Source: Colletotrichum lupini (taxonomy: Eukaryota > Ascomycota > Sordariomycetes > Glomerellales > Glomerellaceae). From it: 64,000 nt of DNA. Position 1 is the first letter of the stretch; every line of letters begins with the position of its first letter. Below the pieces are notes generated by a model, which saw only the letters and a list, made by a program, of their open reading frames with translations, ran no database searches and was not told the origin of the DNA. Positions 34,601-46,512 of this stretch are shown one piece after another. The stretch covers positions 3,472,001 through 3,536,000 of the forward strand of contig NC_064679.1 of NCBI RefSeq assembly GCF_023278565.1, read 5' to 3'. Made by a program: the position numbers and the translations under genes.

Positions 34601-35858
34601 GAGGATTTATTAGAAGAGGTATATATAGACCCTTTTAATATACCTTTAACTGAATTTTTTGAAAAATACCCTAATTTAAATACTATAAATTAGGATAAAT
34701 TAAAAAATCAGTTATTATAGCTTTTAAAAGCCTTATATAGGCTTAAATAAAGCCCTAGACAATAGTAACTAAAGCTAAAGTCTATTTTTAATAAAATAGG
34801 CTTTTTACCTTTAAAATCCGACGAGGCTACCTATTTGAACCAGGATTTTAAAAATACTGCCTTTATTATTACCTATATTAACGATTTCCTTATATTTAAT
34901 AAAAATATTAAATATGTAGAGGAAATTAAGGGTAAAATATCGAAATATATTAATATTAAAGACCTAGGCGAAGCCTCGAATTTCCTAGGCATCAAAATTA
35001 TTAAAGATCGGTTTAATAAGACTATTTTTCTCTCTTAAAGTTATTATATTAAGGAAATTCTTGATAATAATAATTTTTTAAAAGCTAAAATCACTAATAT
35101 ACCTATAAATCCGGGTATATTAAATAGTGATTTAGGAAATGAAAAAGACGACTATTTACCTCCAAAAGAGCTATTAAAGACCTACTAATACCTAGTAAGA
35201 TGTTTAATATACGCTATAGTTATAACTAGGGCTAATTTAGCTTTTTTAGTCTCTTTTATCTCCTAATACCTCTATAAGCCCACTATTTACCTACTTAAAG
35301 TAATAAAAGGTATTTATAAATACCTTAGTAATACTATTTACTATAATATTATTTATAATAGTAATATTAAGCCTATAGAATTAGTAGGCTATACTAATTC
35401 TAACTAGGCCGGGTATAAAAGTACTAGAAAATTAACTTCTAGGTACTTATTTATACTAAATAGAGGTCCGATTAGCTAGAAGTCTAAAAAATAGTCTACT
35501 ATAGTACTTTCTATTATAGAGGCTAAATTTAATAAACTTTAAGAAGCTATTTGGGAAGCTATTTAACTTTAGAATTTATTATTAGAAATAGATTATTAAA
35601 TTAAACCTATTATTATTAAAACCGATAATAATAGGGTATTATCTCTTGCTTATAATCCTAAATATTATTAAAGGACTAAGTATACTACCTTATATTATTA
35701 TTATACTCGATAGGAAGTAGAAAAAGGGAATATTAAAATAGAATATCTCCCTTCTATTATAATACCTATTAATAGGTTAACAAAACCCTTACCTCGGGTT
35801 AAATATAAGGAATTCGTTAAGTTAATAGGCTTAAACGATCCTAATAACCCTATTTAAC
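31640..35858 (+). pseudogene. Copia gag-pol remnant
   Basis: Degenerate gag from about 31,640. GAG-pre-integrase LGHPSYPYL near 33,185. Integrase core at 33,340-34,010 with RLDNSTEF and LEPSTPYMPEQNSIAKRTNR. Reverse transcriptase at 34,240-35,060 with QIDIISAFLNEDLLEEVYID, LLKALYRLK and YINDFLI (from YVDD). RNase H at 35,380-35,850 with GYTNSN-stop-AGYKSTRKLTS and a TKPL end. Stops fall where Trp or Gln is conserved (for example the W of AW in RNase H, and Q/W of SPRQW). Frame otherwise holds well, so decay is by RIP point mutation, not indels. Confidence 0.9.
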
Positions 35859-36030
35859 CTATATTATACCCCTAATATAAGTATTTATTTTCTTTATATT
35901 TTTATAAATATTTTAAGGAAAATACTCTAAGGTACTAAAAAATTGTTCTAGGGTACTAAAAGACTATTCTAGGGTACTAGAAACCTACTCTAGGGTACTT
36001 GGTTAGCTATTTTAATATAGCTAATAAGGT

Positions 36031-36041
36031 AAAAGAGGGAG
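36031..36041 (+). other. Copia polypurine tract
   Basis: AAAAGAGGGAG immediately before TGTTATGAAGG of the 3' LTR. Confidence 0.8.
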
Positions 36042-36107
36042 TGTTATGAAGGTAACTTTGTTTACCTTATTATTTGCCTTATTATTAATATTACGTAAGT
36101 AAACTAT

Positions 36108-37103
36108 TTGTTTTTTATTTTTATTTTTATTAGCTGCTCGGGCGATTTTTAATATCGGTTATATAGTATTAATATATAGTATTAATAGATATTTATACTA
36201 TCTTATTAAACTATTTTTTTAAATTTTCTACTTTTTTAAACTTTCTTTTTTATAAAGTTTATAATTACGGATTAATAGCGATATTAAGTACCCGACGCTA
36301 CTATTTTATAAGCCGCTTACTTAGCTAAGTTTACTACCCTCTAAGTAATAGTAGCTTATAATAATATAGTATTAGAGATACCCTCGTTACCGTCGTTAAG
36401 TATAGTACTAACCTTATTAATATTTATTATACTTTTAATTTTAACTTATATATATATATATATATTCGTTATTTCGTTTCTTTTATTAAAATTAAAAAAC
36501 GTTACTTCTTTTGCTATCTATTATTATTACGCTATTACTATTATTATTAAATTATTTATTTTAAATATATATTATTAAAATATTAAGATACTAACTTATC
36601 GATCTATAAGGATACCTTAGGGGCTAGAAGTTCGATTTTATAAATATTATATTAAAGGACCCTAAACTATAATAAGGTCGTCTTAAGGAATACGGAAAAG
36701 ATATTATTAATTTAAAAATATAAAATACGTATATTAATATAAGTATTACCCTTATTAATACTTAACTAATATAATATAGTAGCCTCAAAATACTTAACTA
36801 ACTCCTAAGTATTATTAATACTTTAAAATTACTATATAGAAGTAAATTAGGAAGGATTAAAAAGAAAAATCTAGTATTATTAAAAAAAGTAAAAAGTAGG
36901 GGGTAGTTTTTAGCTATTTAAAGAGCGATTAATATATTATAGTAGCGGGGTCGTTAGTATTTAGTAATAGTTATAGCTAGCTATAGTTAGTTATAAAGTT
37001 TTATTAAAGTACGTAATAAAAATACTTAATATTAACTTTAATAAACTAGCTTACTTATAAAGGCGAAGATGGCCCCTAATGAGGCGGACCGGACCTTAAA
37101 GGG
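36108..37103 (+). mobile_element. Family A element, full length (copy A1)
   Basis: 996 bp. Left end TTGTTTTTTATTTTTATTTT, then CTGCTCGGGCGAT; right end GCGGACCGGACCTTAAAGGG. Flanked by GTAAGTAAACTAT at 36,095-36,107 and 37,104-37,116. A decayed reading frame with KFDFINIIL occurs around 36,630. Strand is given in the direction of this frame. Class unknown: no LTRs or terminal inverted repeats, and the variable-length duplications suggest target-primed retroposition. Confidence 0.8.
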
Positions 37104-37116
37104 GTAAGTAAACTAT

Positions 37117-37223
37117 TTATTTTTGTATTCTGCCTTTGCTGGCTGCTCGGGCGATTCTCGATGTCGTTTATATAGTATTAATATACGGTATCAGTAGATA
37201 CTCACACTGTCTCGCTAGACTAG
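37117..37223 (+). mobile_element. Family A short form (107 bp)
   Basis: Only the left 107 bp of family A (from TTATTTTTGTATTCTGCC to CTGTCTCGCTAGACTAG), flanked by GTAAGTAAACTAT on both sides (37,104-37,116; 37,224-37,236). Confidence 0.8.
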
Positions 37224-37689
37224 GTAAGTAAACTATATACTATATGAATTTATGATTTTTATAGATTATTATAAGTATTAATTATATAAGCAATACTGCT
37301 TATATAAGCTTACGTAAACAATGGAAAGTATTAGAAAGTAACTAAATAATCTAAAATTTACTCGAGGCGGAATTACGTACTATAATTACGCATTTACTTA
37401 CGTATACGCTTATTAATTATATTATAATTAATAAGTAATGGAATATTCTAGTAGGAGGTTTTTATACTTATATATAGGCGTGTATTTACCTACTTAGACC
37501 TTGCGTTAAGTAAGTAACTTCTTATATAGTAATTTAACTATATTACTCTCTTTATTATAAAAACCTCTTTTATATACGCTTATTTTCCCTATATTTATAT
37601 ATTCTTACTTCTATATGAATATTCACTTTCTATATTCTTTATAAGAATATCCCGCATTACCTCGTTAAAGCTATACGTGCTAGAATAAA

Positions 37690-37851
37690 TTATTCATACT
37701 TCTTATTAAATAGCTTTTTATTAATAATTCATTAATAAGAGATAGAGATAGGTATTTATTTATATCTTAGGGTCGCTCGTTTAAAATAGGTCTTTATTTA
37801 TTTTAATATTATATTTTGATTAATTATTAAAGTAGTTCTTAATATTATTAA
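37690..37851. other. AT-rich spacer after copia
   Basis: 160 bp of unassigned RIP-mutated DNA between the copia target duplication and a reverse family A fragment. Confidence 0.4.
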
Positions 37852-38001
37852 TCCCCTTAGGGTCCGGTCTGCCTCATTAGGGCTATCTTCGCCTTTATAA
37901 ATAAGCTAGTTTATTAGAGTTAATATTAAGTATTTTTATTACGTATTTTAATAAAACTTTATAACTAACTATAGCCGGCCGTAATTATTACTAAGTAAAT
38001 A

Positions 38002-38223
38002 TATTACGATAGTAAGCACTAGGGCCCTGTGGGCCCTATAGCTTAGCCTTAAGCTACGAGGCTAAGCTCTTAGTAATTACGTAACGAGCTAGACCGCTAG
38101 GCCTAAAAGACTCGCCTACTAGCTTCTACTTACTATTCTATTTTTTCTTTTTTTATATTAAGTCTTTAGTTAATTAGGTTAATATAGTAGCGTTCCGACC
38201 TACTTCGAGTTCCCTTTTATAAT
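38002..38223 (+). repeat. Gypsy 5' LTR
   Basis: 222 bp. Contains CACTAGGGCCCTGTGGGCCC and GCTTAGCCTTAAGC palindromes, less RIP-mutated than the internal region. Partner at 44,098. Confidence 0.88.
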
Positions 38224-41200
38224 ACTACTTAACGTTACTTAATTAACTATTTTCTAGAGATAGAACGATAATATTTTAATTAATCAATTACTAACTACTT
38301 CTACTAAGAAAGTATATAAAAAAGCCAAGTAATAGCTAACTAAATTAATTGTATATAAGTAGCGTAATTAATACTTTTTAAATATATACCCCCTTTACTA
38401 AATATAATAGTTAGAGGATATAGTTAAAGAGGCTAGGTCTCTTTTTATACTAACGGCTTTTAGTAAAGTTACTACTTTTATAAGTCCTAATAGAGCGTTA
38501 TAAGCCCTAATAAAGGCACTAAGCTCCCGGTTATTGACCTAGAGGTTATACTATTTAATTAACTAATAGAGCGCTTTTTACTTTTTATTACCTAGGTTAA
38601 TTACTTAGCGTACCTTAATAACGTAGCTAACTAGCTTACTTTGCTTATTTATATTTATAATAATATTCTTTTTTAAAAAAATACTAAATAGTATATTAAC
38701 TTCGACCTTATTTAAAAACTATATTTTAAAAACGATAAAAAAAACCTTATTTAAGTAAATTAAATAGTAATTAAAAATACGCATTACTTAGTACTAATTA
38801 AAGCAGGTCCTAGTGTTTATTATTAGCTAGCTAAGTAATAATATTAAGTACCTATATATAATAACCTAAGAGAACCTTAACCTTATATATACTATTATTA
38901 TAAAGCTCCGTATTATAAAAAAAGCCCTTACCCGAGCTTATATTGATAATATAGCTATAATTAAAAAGCTAAAGTAATTAAAAAACGGCTCTTAAGCTAG
39001 CTCTATTTAAAATATTACTACTTTTAATATACTGAAATAATAGCTAGTATACTTAAAAATATAGGGTAGCTATAAAACTATTCTAACCTCGTCCTATCTC
39101 GTTACCTACGGCTCTTAAAAAATACTTAACGTACTTATTTTTATAAATAATAATACTAACCTTAAGTTCGATTACTAGCTCTAGTATATTATAAAGCGCT
39201 TAAAGAATACTAATTATAATATAAATAAGTACTACTTAAAGTATATTATTAATAAGATTAAAAGTAGCGCTACGGAGTTTATATATTTATTACTAACCTC
39301 TAACGAGATTATTATAGCTAAGTAACTACTTTATAAGCTTAAGTTAGCTTATATTAGCCTAATTACTATAAATAACGCTAGCTATAAGCTAAATATACTT
39401 ATAATTATACTTAAAAACGTTTACTAAAAGCGCTCTATATTTACTAAGTTTATATATATTAATAAGCTTCTAAAGTCCTAATAAAAGCGCTATTTTTATA
39501 ATAAGCTACTTATATATTTTTATAACTAAACTATATTAAAGTACTTAAATAACATAGCTATTTTTTAAAAATATACTAAGTACGTTACTTAGCTAGTTAA
39601 TACAATATAGCTCCTTTTTATAAAGGACTACGCGGTTAAGGCTTTTAGCTAGACTTATTAAACCTCGGGTAAAAGTAATAAAAATAATAAAAATAATAAA
39701 AATAATAAAAGTACTAAAAGTACTAAATAAGACCGAGGTCGTACCTCTACTTACGAAACGATCCCTAAAGCCCTATATTAAAAACTTAAGGATAGTAGCG
39801 CTTATTTCGTTTATAATAATACTAAATATATTTCTAAGGACTACTTTAAAAAGCCAAAAACTACTATAGCTATTATTAATACTACTATAGGCCCTATTAA
39901 AATAGAATTAGGTTTAAAAAACTAGACCACTTAGTAAAAGTAAACTCCTAGTTAAGGGATACGTATAAAAAGAATAGAAGATTAGTAATTAATTTAATAA
40001 ACTTATAAAATCTTATAAGGGGTTAGCCCCTTAAAATAGAGCTTATACTAATATTTAATAAATATAAAATTTATTTAAGAGCCTTACTCAATATGGGAGC
40101 TAATAAGTACGGATTTATAAATAACTATATAACCCCTTTATTATAGTAGTTTTGCACAGCCTTATTTTATAAATTACTATACCTAATCCCTACTACTAGG
40201 TTTAATAAAGAGCGATTCAATAATACTAAGGTAATATAAACCGCTAACTTATATATTAATTAATAGGTCTTTTTAAAAGTACCCCTCTTTTAGTTTAATA
40301 CGGGCTATTATAACCTAATCTTAAGGTAAAAGTAGTTCGAATATTATAAAGTAAACCTTAATATTCGCTACTAATAGCTAATATAGCCTAAGGACCTATT
40401 ACTATAAAAGACGCCCTTTACTATCGTTAGGGATATTAAGGACCTATATACCCTAAAAGCTATTAATATATAATATTAAATCGACGCTAACTATTAATAA
40501 GACCTATTTAAAATAAATATAATTTATTATAACTAAAAGCTCTAGTAGTAGCGGGCAAAGGGCATACTAATTAGGATATTATTATACTTACTAAAAACAA
40601 TAGCTTATTAAATATAATAGTTAGATAAGGCTAAGAATATAAAGAAAATAGAACGCGCCCTTAATAATATTACTATTACCCTTATAAAGAGGATTAAATA
40701 ATAAAAACTATACTTAATAACGTTATAAATAGATATTATTTTTATTAATACTCCCGTATTTAAAAAGAACCTAAGGTAGAATAACATCGAGATAGGCTTT
40801 ATATTATTTTATAAGCTAGACCATATTATAAAAGATAAAAAAGAAGAGGTAGACCCTTTATATAATAATAACTAAGTTACTTATAACTTTATAATAACTA
40901 ATTTATTAAAGTACTTACGGCCCTAAACTAACGTTTTTAATAAAGCGGCTAGTAATATACTTACGTTTTATAAGCTATATAATTATAAAATTAAGCTCTT
41001 AAATAGTAATAAAAAAAAGCTAACTTATTACCCTCTATATAAGTAGTTAGTACTAAAGCTAGAAGCTATAAGAGCCTATTTACTAAAGTACTTATAAAAA
41101 GGATTTATTAAGCTAAATAATACACCTTTTATATTACTAATATTATTTATAAAAAAGTACGATAGTAATCTACGCTTTTATATTAACTTTTATAAGCTAA

Positions 41201-44097
41201 ATAAAGTTATAAAAAAAGACCGCTACTTATTACTACTTATTAATAAGACCCTCGCGCGGCTAAGTAAAATAAAAGTATTTATTAAACTAAATATTAAATA
41301 GGCCTTTTATTATATTTACCTCGACCTAGCTTCTAAGGACTTAATAACGTTTAGAACTTACTATGGGGTATATAAATATAAAGTAGTACCCTTTAGGCTT
41401 TATAACGGGCTTATTATATATTAATAATATATAAACGAGATACTAATAAAGTACTTAGATAACTTTTATATAATATATATAAATAATATCCTAATCTTTT
41501 TAAACGACCCCTTTAGTACTAAGAGTACGTTATTAAAGTACTAAACTACTTATAAAAAGTAGGTTTATAAATAGATATTAAGAAGTACGAATTTAGTATT
41601 ATTTTTATAAAGTACCTAGGCTTTATAGTTTTTATAAAAAGTATATAACTTAATAAGGAAAAAGTCTTTATAATTAGAGATTAGAAATTACTTATATTAT
41701 TTAAGGGTATTTAGTTTTTCCTCGGGTTTTATAACTTTTATAAGAGATTTATAAAGAATTATAGCTACTTAGCTAGGCCCTTTATAAAATTAATAAGTAA
41801 GGGAGTTCTTTTTAACTTTAGTATTAATTATAAAACGGCTTTTAAAATTATAAAGCTAGTATTAACGTTAGTACTAATTTTTTATTATTTTAAGCTAGAG
41901 CTACTAATATAATTAAAAACTAATACTTTTAACTTAATATATACTAAAGTATTATTATAATAATAAGAGGATAACGGGTTATAGTACTTAGTAGCCTTTT
42001 ATTTAAAAATAACAAGCGGTATAGAGCTTAATTATACTATTTATAATAAAAAAATATTAATAATAGTACTATATTTAAAAAAATAGCGCGCAGAGCTTAT
42101 AAACTATAAGTATAAGTTCAACGTTATTATAAATTATTAACTATTATTATTTTTTATAATTAAGCGCTTATTTAACTTATAATAAGCCCGTTAGGCTAGT
42201 ATACTAGCGGACTTTAATTTTTAAATTTATTATTACTTAGGGAAAGAGAACGTACTAACTAACGCCCTATTATAAAAAATAGAGAATATCCGTACTTAGT
42301 AAGTACTAAAAGAGGCTAATAGGACCTAAGTCCTCTTATTATTAAAATTATTATTTTTTAATATTATAGTAGAGCTATAGGCGCTATTAAGTACCGTAAT
42401 TAGTTAATTATAGTTTATAATTAGCTCGCTCTTATTAAAAGACGAGCTCTAGGGGTACTTATTAATAAAGAAAATTCTAAAGCTTAATAAAAACCTTATT
42501 ATAATATCCTTTATATTAATATAAGCGCTAATAACTAAAGGGCGCGAGCGCTAGTTTATTTAAAATAACGGATTATTAATAATAAATAAAAAGCTTATAA
42601 TATTTAAAAAAAAGAACTTTTATATTATAATTATTTATAAAGTTTATAAATAAAAGCTCCTCGCTTATTCAGAATATAATAAAGTTATAAAAATAATTAA
42701 GTAGTAATATTATTAGCCGGGCTTAATAATAAATACTTATTAATATATAGAACTATTATACTTATTACTAATTATAAAAGCCGTATAATAAGCCCCTGGG
42801 GGAGTTAAGGTTATTTTTAGGACCCGACTACCCGTAGTAATATATTTTTATTAACTTTATAACTATCCTTATTAATTAAAAAGGATTTAATAATATTTAA
42901 GTAGTAATAAACTGCCTAGGTAAGAGGGTAATATTTATTTTTTATTATAAAACTACTATAGTAAAAAATATAAGCTAAATATTCTACGAACGGGTACTAC
43001 CTATTTTCGGCTTATTAAAAATTATTATATTAAACCGAGGCCCCTAATTTATCTCTAACTTCTAGGGGGAGCTTTATAAAATCTACGGGGTTAAGCTATA
43101 ACTATCGATAGCTAACTACCCCTAAATAAATAACTAAATAGAAGTACTAAACTAATATATTTTATAATAATTAAGATTACTAATTAACTAATATTAAAAT
43201 AACCAGAGTAATATACTACTTACGTTTGGTTTTATTTATACTACTTAGCTTAGCGAGACTATAGGGCTATTATTATACGAAGTAGAATTCGGTTATTAGC
43301 TACGGCTCTTTTTTAATTAGTCTAAACGAACTTACTAATTTAGTTTTATAAAAAAGAAGCTAAACCGTATTAATGCGTAGTATATAACCTAAGGGATATA
43401 CGAGGCTTAGGAGATTACTAGGGGTAATATAAAAGTTATTTAAATATAATATAAAAAGTATACCGACCGCTACCGGTACTTAAATAACCTAAAGCTAGGA
43501 GACCGGGTCTTTATTAATACCTCGTATTAAAAGTTTATTAATATAAATAAATTATAATAGCTATAGGCCGGGCTATAGCTTATTATTAGCGCTAAATAGG
43601 GGGGTATATAGATTATACAACTATTAATAAGTAGCTAAGTATACCCGGTCTTTTACCTAAATAAGCTAAAAAAGGCTGCTAATAACTTACTACTTAAGTA
43701 GAACTAAGACCCGCTACTACTAATTATTAATAATAATAATAAACTAGAGTACGAGGTCTCGGAAGTTATTAAATTATACTTATATAAGGGAAAACTATAG
43801 TACTAAGCGGATTAGAAGGGGTATAATATAAACCTAACTTAGTATAACATAGAGAGCTTTAAGTATGTGCTAGTAGCGCTCTAAGTATTTTATTACTAAT
43901 ACTTAACTACTAAGGGCCTATTATAAAACCTAGGTATATAAATAAAAACCGCTATAATTAGTAATTTACTATTACTAAGGGACGATAATAATATAATAGT
44001 AGTAATTATAGTTATAGATTTATTAAAATAAGGGGTAATTTAGAGGTTTACTTTTTAGTACTACGAATAGCGCCCTCTAGTATAAAGGGGGGGGTAA
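38224..44097 (+). pseudogene. Gypsy gag-pol remnant
   Basis: Gag spans roughly 38,300-39,850 and ends in a former CCHC zinc knuckle (39,803-39,844). Reverse transcriptase at 41,140-41,720 shows KKDRYLLPLINKTLARLSK, a FIKLNIK-stop-AFYYI block (from the FTKLDLKWAY-type motif) and YINNILIF (from YVDDILIF). RNase H at 41,800-42,290 shows YLVAFYSKITSGIELNYTIY and LGKENVLTNAL. Integrase at 42,650-43,610 is more decayed. Conserved Trp, Gln, Cys and His codons are the ones hit. Confidence 0.88.
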
Positions 44098-44319
44098 TAT
44101 TACGGTAATAAGTACTAGGGCCCTATAAGCCCTATAGCTTAGCCTTAGGCTATAAAACTAAGCTCTTAGTAATTACGTAACGAGCTAGACCGCTGGGCCT
44201 AAAGGGCTAGCCTGCTAGCTTTTACTTATTATTTTATTTTTTCCCTCTTTATATTAAGTCTTTAGTTAATTAGGTTAATATAGTAGCGTTCCGACCTGCC
44301 TCGAGTTCCCTTCTATAAC
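44098..44319 (+). repeat. Gypsy 3' LTR
   Basis: 222 bp, colinear with the 5' LTR with scattered C/T and G/A differences only. Confidence 0.88.
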
Positions 44320-44630
44320 AAATACTAATAACCCTATTACTATAATATATTAATTACCTTTTTAATAACTAAATACTACCCCTTACTTTATTTTTTTATT
44401 TTATTTGATAAGAACCTCTTTTTATTAATATTTTTATTTAATATACTTAATTACGCTCTTTTTAAGCTTTTAATTATATTATTAAGTCTAGGCTTATTTA
44501 TATTATTTTATTATATTTAAAGGTATTAATAAGGGTAACACTTATTATAGTATATTTATTTATTTTAGATAAATTAATATTATAAATATAATATTTATTA
44601 AAACGGTCTTTTTATAGCTCGGGGTTGTCC

Positions 44631-44868
44631 CCCCGACGGAGTGATTTACTAGGGCCGTACTATATATTACGTATTAAAAAAAACTAAGTATATTACGCTT
44701 TATACCTAATTATTAATCAAAATAGTTAACTAACTCGACTATTATCTCCGTTTTATTAATAGCTCCCGACTTTTTATTACGTAATCCTAGCTATTTAGAA
44801 GGCGAGCTATATTTATTTTAATATATATAAAACCTCTTAGTCCTAGCCTATATAGCGGTTTTTTTTCC
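44631..44868 (+). mobile_element. Family B fragment
   Basis: Starts at the C-run end CCCCCCGACGGAG and stops inside the element at CTAGCCTATATA, followed by GCGGTTTTTTTT. The opposite end is missing. Confidence 0.7.
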
Positions 44869-45903
44869 CTTTAGGGTCTAGTCCGCCTTATTAAGGGCTA
44901 TCTTTACTTTTATAAATAAGCTAGTTTATTAAGGTTAATATTAAGTTTTTATTACGTATTTAAATAAGATTTTAGAACTAATTATACCTAGCTGTAGTTA
45001 TTATTAAATATTAATAATCCTATTATAATATATTAATTGCCTTTTAAATAGCTAAAACTTACTTCTTATTTTTTAACTTATTTAATAATTTTAAAATATT
45101 CTTTTTAATTTTTTTAAACCTCTGATTTTATTATTATAATGCTAAGGTATTAATTATATTTTATAATTAATTAAGTATTTTATGAAGGCTATATTATATT
45201 AATTAAGTATTAATAAGGGTAATACTTATATCGATATACGTATTTTAAATCTTTAAGTTGATAATATTTAACTTATATTCCTTAAGACGACTTTATTATA
45301 GTTCGGGGTTTTTTAGTATAATATTAATAGGATCGAATTACTAAATATATCCCCTAAAGCATCCTTGTAGGTCGACGAGTTATTAGTATTTTAGTATTTT
45401 AATAGTATATGTTTAAGAATAAGTAGACGATTTAATAGTAATAGCGATAGTAATAGTAATAATAATAGTAATAATAATAATAATATAATAATAATAAATA
45501 GCGAGAGAAGTAGCGTTTTTTAATTTTAATAAAAAAAACGAGGTAACGAATATATATATATACGTAAGTAAAGTTAAAATAGGGTAAACATAAGGTTAGT
45601 ACTAGTTATTTTTAATAATAGCAATAATAATATCTCTAATATTACTATTATAAGCTACTATTACCTAGAGGGCTATAAACTTAGCTAAGTAAATATAGGC
45701 TTATAAAATAGTAATATCGCGCCTAATATTATTATTAATTTATAATTATAAACTTTATAAAAGGGAAAGTTTCAAAAAGTAAAAAATCTAAAAGAAAATA
45801 GGTTAACGAGATAGTAAGAGTATTTATTAATATTATATATTAATACTATATAGCTAATATTAAGAATTGCCCGAGTAGTTAGTAAAGGTAAAAATAAAAA
45901 ATA
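44869..45903 (-). mobile_element. Family A element, full length, reverse (copy A2)
   Basis: About 1,035 bp reverse to the other long copies: begins CCCTTTAGGGTCTAGTCCGCC and ends GCCCGAGTAGTTAGTAAAGG then an A-rich tail. No clear target duplication; it abuts family B sequence on both sides. Confidence 0.75.
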
Positions 45904-46512
45904 AATACTTTTTAATTATATAATACGTATAATATGCCCTAAGTACGTACTTAATATAATATAATAATTTTAATATAAAAACTATTATATAATTTAAGAT
46001 AGGTAAGCTGCCCTTTACGTAGTAACGCTAGTTAAAAAGGTTAATAATAAAAGTTAGTTATAAAAGTTAAAAATAGCCCTTAATTACAGAGGTTCTAAAC
46101 TTTAATAATAATATAGAGGTTTTTTTAAAAAAAAAAAGGCTAAAAGGGCTAATATTTAGCTACTTAAAGCTTATAAAAATTCTTTTTATTTTTATTATTT
46201 TTATTATTACTTAAAGTTACTTTTTATTTAAATTAAATAAATTTACTAAATAAACTTATTAAACGAACTTATTGATATATAAATTACTACTCTCTTAGTA
46301 TATAGTTAGTAACTAGCGGGCTAATACTTTTTAAAAATACCCCTCGATAAGTCCCCCCCTTTAAAGCTTAATAAATTAAGCCCCCTCGATACCCTAGTTA
46401 TTATAACTAATATAAGTATATTTAAAGAATAATATAATACTTTTTAATAATATAAAATCTAACTAAGTAGTAATATAAATATTATAAATAGCTAAGTTAA
46501 TATAGATATTAA
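45904..46512 (-). mobile_element. Family B, partial, reverse
   Basis: Begins TACTTTTTAATTATATAATACG, inside family B, and runs to the next family A copy. It contains AAAAATACCCCTCGATAAGTCC as in other copies. The terminal GTAGTTTTTTTCCGGC is missing. Confidence 0.7.

Larger units (their letters stand above)
30094..37684 (+). mobile_element. Ty1/copia LTR retrotransposon, RIP-inactivated, with nested insertions
   Basis: LTRs at 30,094-30,607 and 36,042-37,684; the second is interrupted by 1,129 bp, so both are 514 bp once it is removed. Target duplication ATAAA at 30,089-30,093 and 37,685-37,689. A primer-binding site follows the 5' LTR and a polypurine tract precedes the 3' LTR. The internal region holds gag and pol in copia order (integrase before reverse transcriptase). 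A reverse-oriented solo LTR of the same family (30,924-31,437) sits between PBS and gag. All coding is destroyed by stops. The element is the leftmost unit of the AT-rich block. Confidence 0.93.
36042..37684 (+). repeat. Copia 3' LTR, split by two family A insertions
   Basis: LTR parts 36,042-36,107 and 37,237-37,684. The insert 36,108-37,236 consists of a long family A element, a copy of the 13-bp target, a short family A form, and the target again. The 3' LTR keeps TG at its start, unlike the 5' copy. Confidence 0.9.
38002..44319 (+). mobile_element. Ty3/gypsy LTR retrotransposon, RIP-inactivated
   Basis: LTRs of 222 bp at 38,002-38,223 and 44,098-44,319, starting TATTACG and ending TTCCCTTYTATAAY. 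Target duplication AAATA at 37,997-38,001 and 44,320-44,324. A G-rich tract AAAGGGGGGGG precedes the 3' LTR. Internal order gag, zinc knuckle, protease region, RT, RNase H, integrase is of gypsy type. All frames are broken by RIP stops. Confidence 0.92.
37852..44626 (-). mobile_element. Family A fragment (reverse), split by the gypsy element
   Basis: Parts 37,852-38,001 and 44,320-44,626 join into the right-hand (GGACCGGACC) half of a family A element in reverse orientation. The left-hand half, including the CTGCTCGGGCGAT end, is missing. The join is supported by continuity with the intact reverse copy at 44,869-45,903. Confidence 0.75.

Noticed and set aside
33335..35038. Small open frames in the copia region as genes
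   Set aside because: They are uninterrupted pieces of integrase and reverse transcriptase between RIP stops.
44620..44640. CCCTTTAGGG and CCCCCCGACGGAG ends as telomere-like or tRNA sequences
   Set aside because: They are the fixed ends of families A and B, recurring next to family sequence only.
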